A stretch of 64,000 nucleotides of DNA from JACMQX01 sp040385105 (GCA_040385105.1 JAZKHY010000061.1:74239-138238), one strand, 5' to 3'; shown: positions 35,234 to 43,688, numbered from the stretch's first letter. Notes: generated by a model not told the origin, from the sequence alone. Numbers and translations: made by a program.

Positions 35234-35288
35234 ATAGAAATAACACCCTGATTTCTTGGGAATTGAAAGAGCGCTTATGAGGAAAAAA

Positions 35289-35318
35289 TTGACGAATGCG
35301 ATTCTATCGAATTATCAT
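35289..35318 (+). promoter_or_regulatory. Sigma70-type promoter for Bug receptor gene
   Basis: TTGACG (35289-35294), 18-bp spacer, TATCAT (35313-35318). Operator site 7 follows after 2 bp, the same layout as at the aldehyde dehydrogenase promoter. Confidence 0.7.
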
Positions 35319-35320
35319 AG

Positions 35321-35332
35321 TTGTTCGTACAA
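35321..35332. promoter_or_regulatory. GntR operator site 7 (Bug receptor promoter)
   Basis: TTGTTCGTACAA, the reverse complement of sites 2 and 6, overlapping the expected +1. Confidence 0.8.
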
Positions 35333-35395
35333 ATAATTCAACACGATGCTTGCGGAGTCCAGCGCCGCTTGCAAGCCTGCTCCAGGAGACCTGCC

Positions 35396-36352
35396 ATGAA
35401 GTTGTTGCGCCGAGCCTTTTTCCCCGTTCTTGCGGCAACGGTTGCCTGCGCTGCGCAGGCTGAAACCTTTCCATCCAGGCCCGTGAAAATCATCGTGGCC
35501 TTCGGGCCTGGCAGCGGCGGGGACATCCTTGCGCGCATGCTGGCCCAGTACCTGCAGCCCGAGCTCAACACGCCGGTGGTCGTGGAGAACAAGGTGGGCG
35601 CGCTGGGCCAGATCGCGACGCTCGCGCTCGCCAAGGCGCCGCCGGACGGCTACACGCTCGGGATGGGCAGTTCATCCACCCACTCAACGGCCGCTTTCCT
35701 CACGCGCAACCTTCCCTATGACCCGGTCAAGGACTTCACGGCGGTGGCTGGCCTCAACAACTACACCTTCGTCCTGCTGGTTGCAGCCACGTCGCCCGCG
35801 AAGTCGCCGCCGGAACTCGTGGCGCACCTGCGCCGCAAGGGGGCAGCCTTCTACGGCTACGGGAATGCCTCCGGTCGGGTCGGTGCAGCGCACTTCCGCC
35901 GCCTGGCCCGGCTTGACGCCACAGAGGTCGCCTACAAGAGCTCCCCCGATGCGCTGACCGACCTGGCTGCGGGGCGGGTTGATTTCCTGTTCACCGACTG
36001 GGGTTCTGCCCGGCCGTTTGTCGAGTCCGGGCGGCTTCGCGCCATTGGCGTGATGGCCGATGAGCGCTCACCCGTGCTGCCCGACCTGCCGGCAACAGGC
36101 GAGTCGTATCCCGGCTTCAACTTTGCCAACTGGGGTGGCTTGCTCGCCCCGGCGGGGACGCCTGCGGATGTGGTCGGCAAGCTCAATGCCGCGCTGGTGA
36201 AGGTGCTGAACAGGCCTGACGTGCGACAGCGCATGGCGTCCATGGGACTGGAGGTGAAGCCCGGCACTCCGAAGGAGCTCGCCGAGCTGGTTGCGGAGCA
36301 ACAGCGGGCCTGGGGTGCAGCAATCCAGCAGGCGGGCATCCAGCCGGAATAG
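35396..36352 (+). CDS. Bug/TctC family solute receptor
   Basis: 318 aa; ATG 35396 with CAGGAG 8 nt before. Signal peptide LLRRAFFPVLAATVACAAQA, then VKIIVAFGPGSGGDILARML, VENKVGALGQIATLA and PPDGYTLGMG. A single-gene unit under operator site 7, divergent from the lyase gene. It probably binds the carboxylate that the GntR-controlled enzymes degrade, but no TctAB permease is encoded in the window. Confidence 0.92.
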   Translation: MKLLRRAFFPVLAATVACAAQAETFPSRPVKIIVAFGPGSGGDILARMLAQYLQPELNTPVVVENKVGALGQIATLALAKAPPDGYTLGMGSSSTHSTAAFLTRNLPYDPVKDFTAVAGLNNYTFVLLVAATSPAKSPPELVAHLRRKGAAFYGYGNASGRVGAAHFRRLARLDATEVAYKSSPDALTDLAAGRVDFLFTDWGSARPFVESGRLRAIGVMADERSPVLPDLPATGESYPGFNFANWGGLLAPAGTPADVVGKLNAALVKVLNRPDVRQRMASMGLEVKPGTPKELAELVAEQQRAWGAAIQQAGIQPE

Positions 36353-36410
36353 GAGAGGACTTTCACGGCCTTCCCGGTGGAATCACTTCCCCGGGGTGCG
36401 AATGCGAAAG

Positions 36411-36423
36411 TTCAATATGTGAA
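36411..36423. promoter_or_regulatory. TTCA-N5-TGAA motif 1, upstream of the first TRAP operon
   Basis: GAAAGTTCAATATGTGAAACG: the inverted TTCA/TGAA core is embedded in a longer conserved string shared with motifs 2 and 3. It lies 105 bp before the dctP start. A candidate IclR operator. Confidence 0.55.
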
Positions 36424-36440
36424 ACGCGGATGGGGCCGAG

Positions 36441-36458
36441 CCTTCTCTGCAAAGAAGG
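36441..36458. promoter_or_regulatory. Small leader hairpin before the first TRAP operon
   Basis: CCTTCT (36441-36446) pairs with AGAAGG (36453-36458) around a 6-nt loop. Meaning unknown. Confidence 0.25.
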
Positions 36459-36528
36459 GCGCCGCTAACGTAGCCGCATCCCGTCCCGCAATGCCGCGGG
36501 ATCGGGCATGAATAACCAGGAGACAGAC

Positions 36529-37554
36529 ATGTTGAAGATGAAAAAATTCACGCGGCCCAATGGCGCCGCCGGCTTGATGCAGCGCTTCGCCGCCGCCGGC
36601 CTGCTGGCAACTGCTGTGCTGGCAGCCGCACCGGCCACCGCTGCAGACAACTGGCGCGCCTACACCTACAACGCAGTTGCGACAGTGACCGCGGTGAAGG
36701 GCCTCAACTCCTTGCTGGAAGCCATCCAGAAGGAAACCCAGGGGCAGCTCAACGTGCGGCTGAACCTCGGCGGCACGCTGCCGATTGCAGCCACCAACAT
36801 CACGCAGGCGGTGAGCGACAACATCGTGCAGATGGGCGACGACGCGTTCTTCGTGGGCAGCGTCCCTGTGGGCGGTGTGGTGCGCCTGCCGATGCTGTTC
36901 CCGGCCCGGGCCGACTTCGAGAAGGCCTGGGACATCGAAGCGCCGTACCTGCGCGCCGAATACGACAAGAAGAACATCGTGCTGCTGGGCCGCTACATCT
37001 TCCCGGAAAACGTGATGTGGTCCAAGAAGAAGCTGACCTCGCTGGCCGACATCGCCGGCCAGAAGATCCGCGTGATCTCGCCCGAGCAGGCCGAGTTCAT
37101 CAAGCTGCTTGGCGGTATCCCGGTGACACTGGGCACGGCGGAAGTGGCGGCCGGCATCGACCGCGGCGTGATCGACGGCGCGCTCACCGCCAGCTCCGGC
37201 TACGGCTATGTGTGGCGCGACCTGCTCAAGTACAGCTACCGGCTGAACGTGAGCTTCGTGGACTCACTCATCCTGGTGAACAAGAGTGCATGGGAGCAGT
37301 TGCCTGCGGCCACGCGCACCAAGGTCCAGGCACTGGTGACAGAGCACACCGGCAAGATCTCGGCCGCCATGGCTGCGGAGGACGACGAGCTGACGCGCAA
37401 GCTGGCCGCAGGCGGCATGGTGGTGACGACGCCCACCGCCGCTGAAATGGCCGAGGCTGAAAAGCGCATCGCCCCGTACTGGAAGGAGTGGGGCGAGAAG
37501 CGGCCCGCCGCCAACGAGGCGCTGCTGAAGGCCCGCGCGGCAACGGGGCGCTGA
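36529..37554 (+). CDS. dctP: TRAP transporter substrate-binding protein (DctP family), system 1
   Basis: 341 aa from ATG 36529 with AGGAGA 5 nt upstream (ATG 36508 would lie before the ribosome site). Signal peptide ending near ATAADN. DctP-type features: VTAVKGLNSLLEAIQKE, GTLPIAATNI, and GVIDGALTASS in the C-terminal lobe. It captures an organic acid in the periplasm and delivers it to DctQM encoded immediately after (next start abuts the stop). Confidence 0.9.
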   Translation: MLKMKKFTRPNGAAGLMQRFAAAGLLATAVLAAAPATAADNWRAYTYNAVATVTAVKGLNSLLEAIQKETQGQLNVRLNLGGTLPIAATNITQAVSDNIVQMGDDAFFVGSVPVGGVVRLPMLFPARADFEKAWDIEAPYLRAEYDKKNIVLLGRYIFPENVMWSKKKLTSLADIAGQKIRVISPEQAEFIKLLGGIPVTLGTAEVAAGIDRGVIDGALTASSGYGYVWRDLLKYSYRLNVSFVDSLILVNKSAWEQLPAATRTKVQALVTEHTGKISAAMAAEDDELTRKLAAGGMVVTTPTAAEMAEAEKRIAPYWKEWGEKRPAANEALLKARAATGR

Positions 37555-38124
37555 ATGTCTGCTGACGCGAACATGCGGGGCGCTGGGCGCCTGCCCGACG
37601 CCGGCATCGAGCTGGACAGCGAGGACGCCGACGCTTTCAGCCCCGATGAAGACCTGCCTGCCAGGCTGGGCCGCTGGGTTTCGCAGGCCATGGTGGTCGG
37701 CCTGGTGGTGATGATGGGGGCGGAGATGCTGGTCCGGTCGGCCTTTGGCTGGTCGATCCAGTTCAGCAACGAGATCGGCGGGTATGCGCTGGTGGCGATC
37801 ACCTTCCTGTCGCTTGCTTCTGGGCAGTACCTGCATGCCTACCACCGCGTGCATTTCCTGGAGCACCGGCTGGGCCCGGCGGGGCGGGCACGGTTGCGCC
37901 TGGTGTTCGACCTGCTGGCCACGCTGGTTACGCTGGTGTTGCTGGCAGAGCTGGTGCGCTTTGAGTGGATCACCTGGAAGTCCGGCGACGTTGCAGCGAC
38001 GAGCCTGATGACGCCGCTGTGGATACCGCGGCTGGCCATGGCGGTGGGTGCTCTCATTCTCGCGCTGGCAATGCTGCGCACCCTGGCTGCGGACTGGCGC
38101 CGGCTGCGCGCCACGTCGTCATGA
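37555..38124 (+). CDS. dctQ: TRAP transporter small permease (DctQ family), system 1
   Basis: 189 aa. An acidic N-terminal tail (DSEDADAFSPDEDLP) precedes four hydrophobic helices; FSNEIGGYALVAITFLSLA and HRVHFLEHRLGP fit the conserved DctQ region between helices 2 and 3. It bridges receptor and large permease in the inner membrane. It starts the base after the dctP stop; dctM follows after 61 bp. Confidence 0.88.
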   Translation: MSADANMRGAGRLPDAGIELDSEDADAFSPDEDLPARLGRWVSQAMVVGLVVMMGAEMLVRSAFGWSIQFSNEIGGYALVAITFLSLASGQYLHAYHRVHFLEHRLGPAGRARLRLVFDLLATLVTLVLLAELVRFEWITWKSGDVAATSLMTPLWIPRLAMAVGALILALAMLRTLAADWRRLRATSS

Positions 38125-38185
38125 CACCGTCCTGACTCCATCCCGGAGCGGACCCGAATCACGCTGGAAGAACAAGGAGCCTGCC

Positions 38186-39490
38186 ATGGGCGGCGAATAC
38201 CTGATCGTTTTCATTTTCATTCTCTTCATCGGGCTGCTGGCTGCCGGCATGTCGGTGCCGTTTGCCATCCTGCTGCCAGGTGTGGTGTACCTCTACCTTG
38301 TGGGGGGCATTCCCGCGCTGCATGGCCTGGGCCTGACCAGCTGGGGCAGCATGGACAGCTACACGCTCACCTCCATACCGCTGTTTGTGCTGATGGCCGA
38401 GATACTGCAGGGCAGCGGCCTGGGCATGCGGGTGTACAGCGGGCTGTCCCAGCTGGTGCGCAAGGTGCCGGGCGGACTGCTGCAGACCAACATTGCCGGC
38501 TGCGCGGTGTTTGCCGCAGTGAGCGGCTCCAGCATCGCAACGGCGGCCTCCATCGGCAAGGTGGCACTGCCGCAGCTCAAGGCCCGCAACTACGACGTGC
38601 GGCTGGCCACCGGCTCGCTCGCGGCCGGCGGTACGCTGGGCATCCTGATACCGCCGTCGATCGCGATGATCGTCTATGCCACCTTCACCGAGACATCGGT
38701 GGCCAAGCTGTTCATGGCGGGCGTGGTGCCGGGCATCCTGCTGACGCTGCTGTTCATGGCCTACGTAGCAGTGGCTGCCATCCTCCGCCCCGAGATCGCG
38801 CCGCGTGAAACCGGCAAGCTGACGCGACCGATGGTGCTGCGGGCGCTGGTGGACATTGTGCCGTTCCTCCTGCTGATCCTCGGCATCATGGGCGCCATCT
38901 ATACCGGGGTCGCCACGCCCACCGAGGCAGCGGCAGCGGGCTGCATCTTCGCGCTGGTGATCGCACTGCTGTTCGGCGAGCTGTCCTGGCGCGAGTTCCT
39001 GGCCTGCCTCAAGCGCTCCACGCTGGCGGTGAGCAACATCCTGTTCATCACCTACGCCGCCTTCATCTTCTCGTATGCAATGAGCTATGCCGGTGTGGGC
39101 GAGGAAATCACCAAATTCATCATCGGCCTCAACCTGAGCAAGGCCGGCTTCTTCCTGGCCCTGCTGATCCTGTTCACTGCACTGGGTGCGCTGGTCGAGA
39201 GCCTGGGCATGATCGTCATCACCGTGCCGCTGCTGTACCCGTTGCTGGCGCCCTACGGCATCGACCCGGTATGGTTCGGCATCATCGTGGTGGTGTTCAT
39301 CGAGATGGGGCAGATCACGCCGCCCATCGGCATCAACCTGTTTGTGATCCAGAGCATCGCGCGCGGTAACCTGTCGGATGTGGTGATGGGCACCATCCCG
39401 TTCCACCTGCTGATGTTCGTGCTGCTGGGCATGCTGGTGGTCTGGCCGGAGATTGCGCTGTGGCTGCCGAACCAGATTTCCGGACGCTGA
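38186..39490 (+). CDS. dctM: TRAP transporter large permease (DctM family), system 1
   Basis: 434 aa, about 12 hydrophobic segments. AAGGAG 8 nt before ATG 38186. Typical DctM strings: SGSSIATAASIGKVALPQL, GTLGILIPPSIAMIVYA, IGVATPTEAAAAG-like YTGVATPTEAAAAGC, and GQITPPIGINLFV. It is the Na+ or H+ coupled translocation subunit. A second DctP gene follows 11 bp later in the same direction. Confidence 0.93.
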   Translation: MGGEYLIVFIFILFIGLLAAGMSVPFAILLPGVVYLYLVGGIPALHGLGLTSWGSMDSYTLTSIPLFVLMAEILQGSGLGMRVYSGLSQLVRKVPGGLLQTNIAGCAVFAAVSGSSIATAASIGKVALPQLKARNYDVRLATGSLAAGGTLGILIPPSIAMIVYATFTETSVAKLFMAGVVPGILLTLLFMAYVAVAAILRPEIAPRETGKLTRPMVLRALVDIVPFLLLILGIMGAIYTGVATPTEAAAAGCIFALVIALLFGELSWREFLACLKRSTLAVSNILFITYAAFIFSYAMSYAGVGEEITKFIIGLNLSKAGFFLALLILFTALGALVESLGMIVITVPLLYPLLAPYGIDPVWFGIIVVVFIEMGQITPPIGINLFVIQSIARGNLSDVVMGTIPFHLLMFVLLGMLVVWPEIALWLPNQISGR

Positions 39491-39501
39491 CGGGCAACGC
39501 C

Positions 39502-40512
39502 ATGAATACATCCCTGAACCGCCGGCAGTTCCAGCTCGGCCTGTGCGCAAGCACCCTCGCGTTGCCCATGCTGGCCCGGGGCCAGGCGAAGCTCCGGCTG
39601 GCCGGCGGCTACCCGCTGGACAGCTTTCATACCGTCAACCTGCTGGCGTTTGCCGGCGACGTGAAAGAGGCCACGTCGGGCCGCATGGACATTGACGTGC
39701 GCCCCAACGGCGAATTGCTCAAAGCCGCTGACATGGTGCCGGGCGCAGCCGATGGCCGGGTGGAGGGCGGTGAGGTCTTCATGGCCACCCTGGCCAAGGA
39801 GCACCCGGTCATGGGCATCGACTCATTCCCATTCATCGTGTCCAGCTATGCCGATGCGCGGCTGCTGTGGGACGCATCGCGCGGCGCTGTTGCCGATGCG
39901 CTGGCAAGGCGCGGCCTGGCATTGCTGTTCGCGGTGCCGTGGCCGCCGCTGAATCTGTATGCCAACCGGCCGATTGCCCGGCCGGAGGACTTCCGCGGGC
40001 TGCGCATGCGCCACTACAGCCCGGCCACCCAGCGCATTGCCGAGTTCCTTGGCGCGACGCCCGTGACCACCTCGATGCAGATGGCTGCCATCGAAAAAGC
40101 CATCGCGGCGCGCGAGTTCGACCTGATGCTCACCTCCAGTCTGGCCGGGGTGATCACCAAGGCGTGGACGTCCATGACGCACTACTATCAGGTCAGCTCC
40201 AGTATTCCCAAGAACGTCATCTTCATGCGCAAGGATGTGTTGGACAAGGCCAGTGCCGGTGATCGCAAGGCGTTCATGGAGGCCGCGCAGCGCGCCGAGT
40301 TGCGCGGCTGGCAGGCCAGCGGGAAGATCAACGCCGAGATGGAGGCGCAGTTGGTCAAGAACAGGATTGCCGTTGCCGGGATGGAGCCCGTTGTGCGGCG
40401 CTTTCTCGACCGCGCCGGTGAGCGCCTCACACTGGAATGGATGGCGACGGCGCAGCCGGCCGAGTTGCAGGTGCTGTCAGGTTACATGGCGCAGCGGGTC
40501 GCGCGGCGCTGA
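39502..40512 (+). CDS. dctP: Additional TRAP substrate-binding protein (DctP family)
   Basis: 336 aa. The signal MNTSLNRRQFQLGLCASTLA has a Tat-like RRQF motif. The mature part follows the DctP plan: AFAGDVKEATSGRMDIDV, GRVEGGEVFMATLAKEHP, FRGLRMRHYSPATQRIAEFL and the C-terminal long helix. It sits directly behind dctM of system 1, so that permease may be served by two receptors with different ligands. It is not a near copy of the 36529 receptor. Confidence 0.87.
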   Translation: MNTSLNRRQFQLGLCASTLALPMLARGQAKLRLAGGYPLDSFHTVNLLAFAGDVKEATSGRMDIDVRPNGELLKAADMVPGAADGRVEGGEVFMATLAKEHPVMGIDSFPFIVSSYADARLLWDASRGAVADALARRGLALLFAVPWPPLNLYANRPIARPEDFRGLRMRHYSPATQRIAEFLGATPVTTSMQMAAIEKAIAAREFDLMLTSSLAGVITKAWTSMTHYYQVSSSIPKNVIFMRKDVLDKASAGDRKAFMEAAQRAELRGWQASGKINAEMEAQLVKNRIAVAGMEPVVRRFLDRAGERLTLEWMATAQPAELQVLSGYMAQRVARR

Positions 40513-40526
40513 TTCAAGGAGAAAGA

Positions 40527-41444
40527 ATGTTCAATCCCCCCGAAAGACTGAAGGCCGAGGTCTTCACCCGCATCCCCGAGCGCTTTTATGTGAACGGCCG
40601 CACCAGCATCTGGAGCAGCACGCAACTGCATGGTGCCCATGCGCCGGTGTTCCTGGAGGGCCCGTCGTTTGACCGCGAGGGCAACCTGTGGGTGGTGGAC
40701 ATTCCTTGGGGCCGCATCTTCCGCATTGACCCGAAGGGCGGCGTCGAGCTGGCGGCCGAGTATGACGGCGAGCCCAACGGCCTGAAGTTCCACCCCGACG
40801 GCCGCGCCTTCATCACGGACTGCAAGCGCGGCATCATGGTGATGGACCCGAAGACGGGCCGTGTGGAGCCTTTCCTGGAGCGCGCCCGGCTGGAGCGCTT
40901 CAAGGGCCCCAATGACCTGTTCTTTGCCTCCAATGGCGACATGTACTTCACCGATCAGGGCCAGACCGGGCTGCAGGACCCGAGCGGGCGGCTGTTCCGC
41001 CTGCATCCCTCCGGGCAGCTTGACGTGGTGCTTGGCGGCATCCCCAGCCCCAACGGCCTGGTGATGAACCTGGACGAGACGGCGGTGTACCTGGCCGTGA
41101 CCCGCGACAACGCCATCTGGCGCGTGCCGCTGATGGCGGACGGCACGGCCACCAAGGTCGGCGTGTATATCCAGATGTCGGGCGGCGGCGGGCCGGACGG
41201 GATCGCGCTGGACGCCGAAGGGGGCCTGGCCGTGTGCCATGTGGGCATGGGGGCAGTGTGGGTGTTCAGCCCGCGGGGCGAGCCCCTGTACCGCATCGAC
41301 GCGCCCGGCGGCGGCGTCTACACCACCAACTGCGCCTATGGCGGTGATGACGGCCGCACGCTGTACATGCTGGAGTCGCGCAGCGGCAGCGTCTTCACTG
41401 CGCGCGTGCCGGTGGCGGGACGGCCGATGTATTCGCACAGCTGA
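40527..41444 (+). CDS. SMP-30/gluconolactonase/LRE family protein
   Basis: 305 aa, ATG 40527 behind AAGGAGAAAG. Six-bladed propeller with metal ligands E44 (FLEGPSFDR), the Asn of KGPNDLFF and PNGLVMN, and the Asp of PDGIALDAEGG. No signal peptide. Enzymes of this family open sugar or aromatic-derived lactones, so it may convert an imported lactone before oxidation. Same strand as the TRAP genes with a 14-bp gap, probably the last gene of that operon. Confidence 0.87.
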   Translation: MFNPPERLKAEVFTRIPERFYVNGRTSIWSSTQLHGAHAPVFLEGPSFDREGNLWVVDIPWGRIFRIDPKGGVELAAEYDGEPNGLKFHPDGRAFITDCKRGIMVMDPKTGRVEPFLERARLERFKGPNDLFFASNGDMYFTDQGQTGLQDPSGRLFRLHPSGQLDVVLGGIPSPNGLVMNLDETAVYLAVTRDNAIWRVPLMADGTATKVGVYIQMSGGGGPDGIALDAEGGLAVCHVGMGAVWVFSPRGEPLYRIDAPGGGVYTTNCAYGGDDGRTLYMLESRSGSVFTARVPVAGRPMYSHS

Positions 41445-41564
41445 GGCCGCTTGCGGAATTTCGAAGCCCCCCTTGGCGCTTTTGGAATATCGGGTTTGCG
41501 CATATAGCCGTGCGCCGTTTTGGGTGAGATGCTTGGCGGCACCTGCATAAGGAACGCACCCATC

Positions 41565-42392
41565 ATGGAACTTGCCCACCTTGCACAACAGTTGCCGGCC
41601 GGTGCCGCCGCTACCGCCGTTACCGGCCCCACCGGCACCCAGAGCCTCGGCCGGGGCATCAAGCTCATGCGCATGATCGCCGCGCGGCCCCAGTTCGGCT
41701 GGCGCCTGTCGGACCTGGCCGCCGCCTGCCACCAGGACAAGGCCACGGTCCACCGGATGCTCGCCTGCATGGTGGACGAACGCCTGGTCGAGCAGCGCGC
41801 CAGCGACCGCCACTACCTGCCCGGCCCGTTGATGTATGAGCTGGGCCTGGCGGTTCCCGACAGGGTCCAGTTCCAGCGCACGGCCGAGTCCGTGGTGCAG
41901 GCGTTTGCGCGGCGCATGGCCGGCATCGGCCTGCTGCTGCTGCGCAGCGGCAATGAATACGTCTGCAGTGTGCGTTCAGGCACGCTGCCGCTGTCGGGGC
42001 TGATGGTCTACCCGAGCACGCGCAGGCCGCTGTTCACTTCCGTCGGTGGCGTCGCCATCCTTCAGACGCTGCTTGGCGATGAGGTGCGTGCCGTGCTGCT
42101 GGACAACGTGGCACAGGAGATCGCGCGGCGCGGCACCGGGCGGCTGGAGGCGCTGCAGAAAATGCGCGAGCGCTCCGACCGCCACGGCTTTGGCGTCAAC
42201 ATGGGCGACGTGGTGCCTGGCCTGCATGCCTTTGCGGCGCCGGTGTGCGGCGCGCGGGGCGATGCCTTTGCCGCGCTGTGCCTCATGGGAACGGCCGAGC
42301 TGTATGGCGAGGAGCGGCTGGAAGAGCTGCGCGCCGAGCTGCAGGCTACTGCCCAGGTGCTGTCCGCCGAAGCCCACAAGTTCAACATGTGA
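41565..42392 (+). CDS. IclR family transcriptional regulator, copy 1
   Basis: 275 aa from ATG 41565 (AAGGAA 12 nt upstream). Winged helix at about residues 38-90 (FGWRLSDLAAACHQDKATVHR) and an IclR effector domain thereafter (LPLSGLMVYPSTRRPLFTSV, RHGFGVNMGDVVPGLHAFAA). It is highly similar along its whole length to the regulator at 50441. Likely controls the surrounding TRAP and oxidase genes. Its stop codon overlaps TTCA-N5-TGAA motif 2. Confidence 0.9.
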   Translation: MELAHLAQQLPAGAAATAVTGPTGTQSLGRGIKLMRMIAARPQFGWRLSDLAAACHQDKATVHRMLACMVDERLVEQRASDRHYLPGPLMYELGLAVPDRVQFQRTAESVVQAFARRMAGIGLLLLRSGNEYVCSVRSGTLPLSGLMVYPSTRRPLFTSVGGVAILQTLLGDEVRAVLLDNVAQEIARRGTGRLEALQKMRERSDRHGFGVNMGDVVPGLHAFAAPVCGARGDAFAALCLMGTAELYGEERLEELRAELQATAQVLSAEAHKFNM

Positions 42393-42393
42393 A
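42381..42393. promoter_or_regulatory. TTCA-N5-TGAA motif 2, upstream of FMN oxidase
   Basis: AAGTTCAACATGTGAAACT overlaps the last codons of the IclR gene and precedes the FMN oxidase ATG by 75 bp. Shares GTTCAAYAKGTGAAAC with motifs 1 and 3. Confidence 0.45.
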
Positions 42394-42467
42394 ACTGGCG
42401 CGGCGCCGCTGCTTCGCGGCAGCGGACTGCGCGCTTATGGTTGTGGCGATTCCACACACGCCACGCC

Positions 42468-43688
42468 ATGAACATTTCATCTGCCATCAATCTTGAAGAC
42501 CTGCGCACCCTCGCGCGCCGCAAGCTGCCGCGCATTGCCTTTGATTTCATCGACGGGGGCTCCGACGACGAGCAGTGCCTCGCGCGCAACCGCGAAGCCT
42601 TCCAGCGCTGGTGCCTGCTGCCGCGCTACCTGCGCGACGTGACCCGGCGCGACCAGACGGTCGAGCTGTTCGGCCGCACGTACGCCAGCCCCATCGGCAT
42701 TTCGCCCACCGGCCTGGCGGGGCTGTTCCGCCCCGATGCCGACCTGATGCTGGCGGCTGCCGCGCGCGATGCCAACGTGCCGTTCCTGCTGTCCAGCGCC
42801 AGCAACGGGGCGCTGGAGGAAGTGCATGCCATCGCGCCCGAGCACGTCTGGTTCCAGATGTACTGCACCAGCGACGAGCGCATCAATGACGACCTGGTGC
42901 GCCGCGCGCGCGCTGCAGGCGTCAAGGTGCTCGTGGTCTCGGTCGATGTGCCGGTCAATTCCAACCGCGAGCGCAACCGCCGCAATGGCTTCTCGCGGCC
43001 GTTCCGCATGACGCCCGGCGTGGTGCTGGAGGCGTTGGGCCACCCGGCCTGGGTGCTGCGCTACCTGCGCACCGGCGGCATACCCATGATGCGCAACTGG
43101 ATGCCTTATGCGCCCGAAGGGGCGGGCGCCAACCAGGTGGCCGACATGTACGGCACGCTCACACCTGCGCCGATGGTCAGCTGGGAGCACATCCGGCGCA
43201 TCCGTGCGGCCTGGCCTGGCCCGCTGGTCATCAAGGGCCTGCTGCATCCGGACGACGCGCGTGAGGCGGTCCGGCTGGGCGCCAACGGCCTCGTGGTGTC
43301 CAACCACGGCGGGCGTCAGCTGGATGCCGCCCCGTCGCCGCTGGCCATGCTGCCGGCCATCCGCGCGGCGGTGGGCGATGGCGTGGAAATCATCCTCGAC
43401 AGCGGTGTGCGCCGTGGGTCGGACCTCGTCATTGCCCGCTGCCTGGGCGCCAATGCGGGCATCTTCGGGCGGCCTACGCTGTACGGCGTGGCGGCGGGCG
43501 GGCAGGCCGGTGCTGCCAGGGCCCTGCAGATCGTGCGCAACGAGGTTGACATGGTGATGGCGCAGATCGGCTGCAGCGCTTTCAGCGCGCTGGATGCAGG
43601 CTACCTGTGGCAGGCCGGCGGCGGGCCGGCCCACACCGAAAGTTCAACAGGTGAAACAGCAGTGCGCCCATTCGTTCGCGCCGCATGA
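42468..43688 (+). CDS. FMN-dependent alpha-hydroxy-acid oxidase/dehydrogenase, copy 2
   Basis: 406 aa. Same family as the 26132 protein: DFIDGGSDDEQCLARN, PIGISPTGLAGLFRP, SVDVPVNSNRERNRRNGF, LVIKGLLHPDDAREA and SNHGGRQLD with catalytic H280. A C-terminal tail (about 25 residues ending RPFVRAA) is extra. It oxidises a 2-hydroxy acid; the partner genes downstream (Bug receptor, dioxygenase, PanE-like reductase, amidohydrolase) differ from those of copy 1, so the substrates may differ. Confidence 0.92.
   Translation: MNISSAINLEDLRTLARRKLPRIAFDFIDGGSDDEQCLARNREAFQRWCLLPRYLRDVTRRDQTVELFGRTYASPIGISPTGLAGLFRPDADLMLAAAARDANVPFLLSSASNGALEEVHAIAPEHVWFQMYCTSDERINDDLVRRARAAGVKVLVVSVDVPVNSNRERNRRNGFSRPFRMTPGVVLEALGHPAWVLRYLRTGGIPMMRNWMPYAPEGAGANQVADMYGTLTPAPMVSWEHIRRIRAAWPGPLVIKGLLHPDDAREAVRLGANGLVVSNHGGRQLDAAPSPLAMLPAIRAAVGDGVEIILDSGVRRGSDLVIARCLGANAGIFGRPTLYGVAAGGQAGAARALQIVRNEVDMVMAQIGCSAFSALDAGYLWQAGGGPAHTESSTGETAVRPFVRAA
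43643..43655. promoter_or_regulatory. TTCA-N5-TGAA motif 3, upstream of Bug receptor
   Basis: GAAAGTTCAACAGGTGAAACAG inside the 3' end of the FMN oxidase gene, 82 bp before the Bug ATG. Matches motif 1 from GAAAGTTCAA through GTGAAAC, apart from the centre. Confidence 0.5.

Noticed and set aside
35207..35246. Upstream GTG (35246) as start of the CitE-type gene
   Set aside because: It would put the operator inside the coding sequence and add a non-conserved leader.
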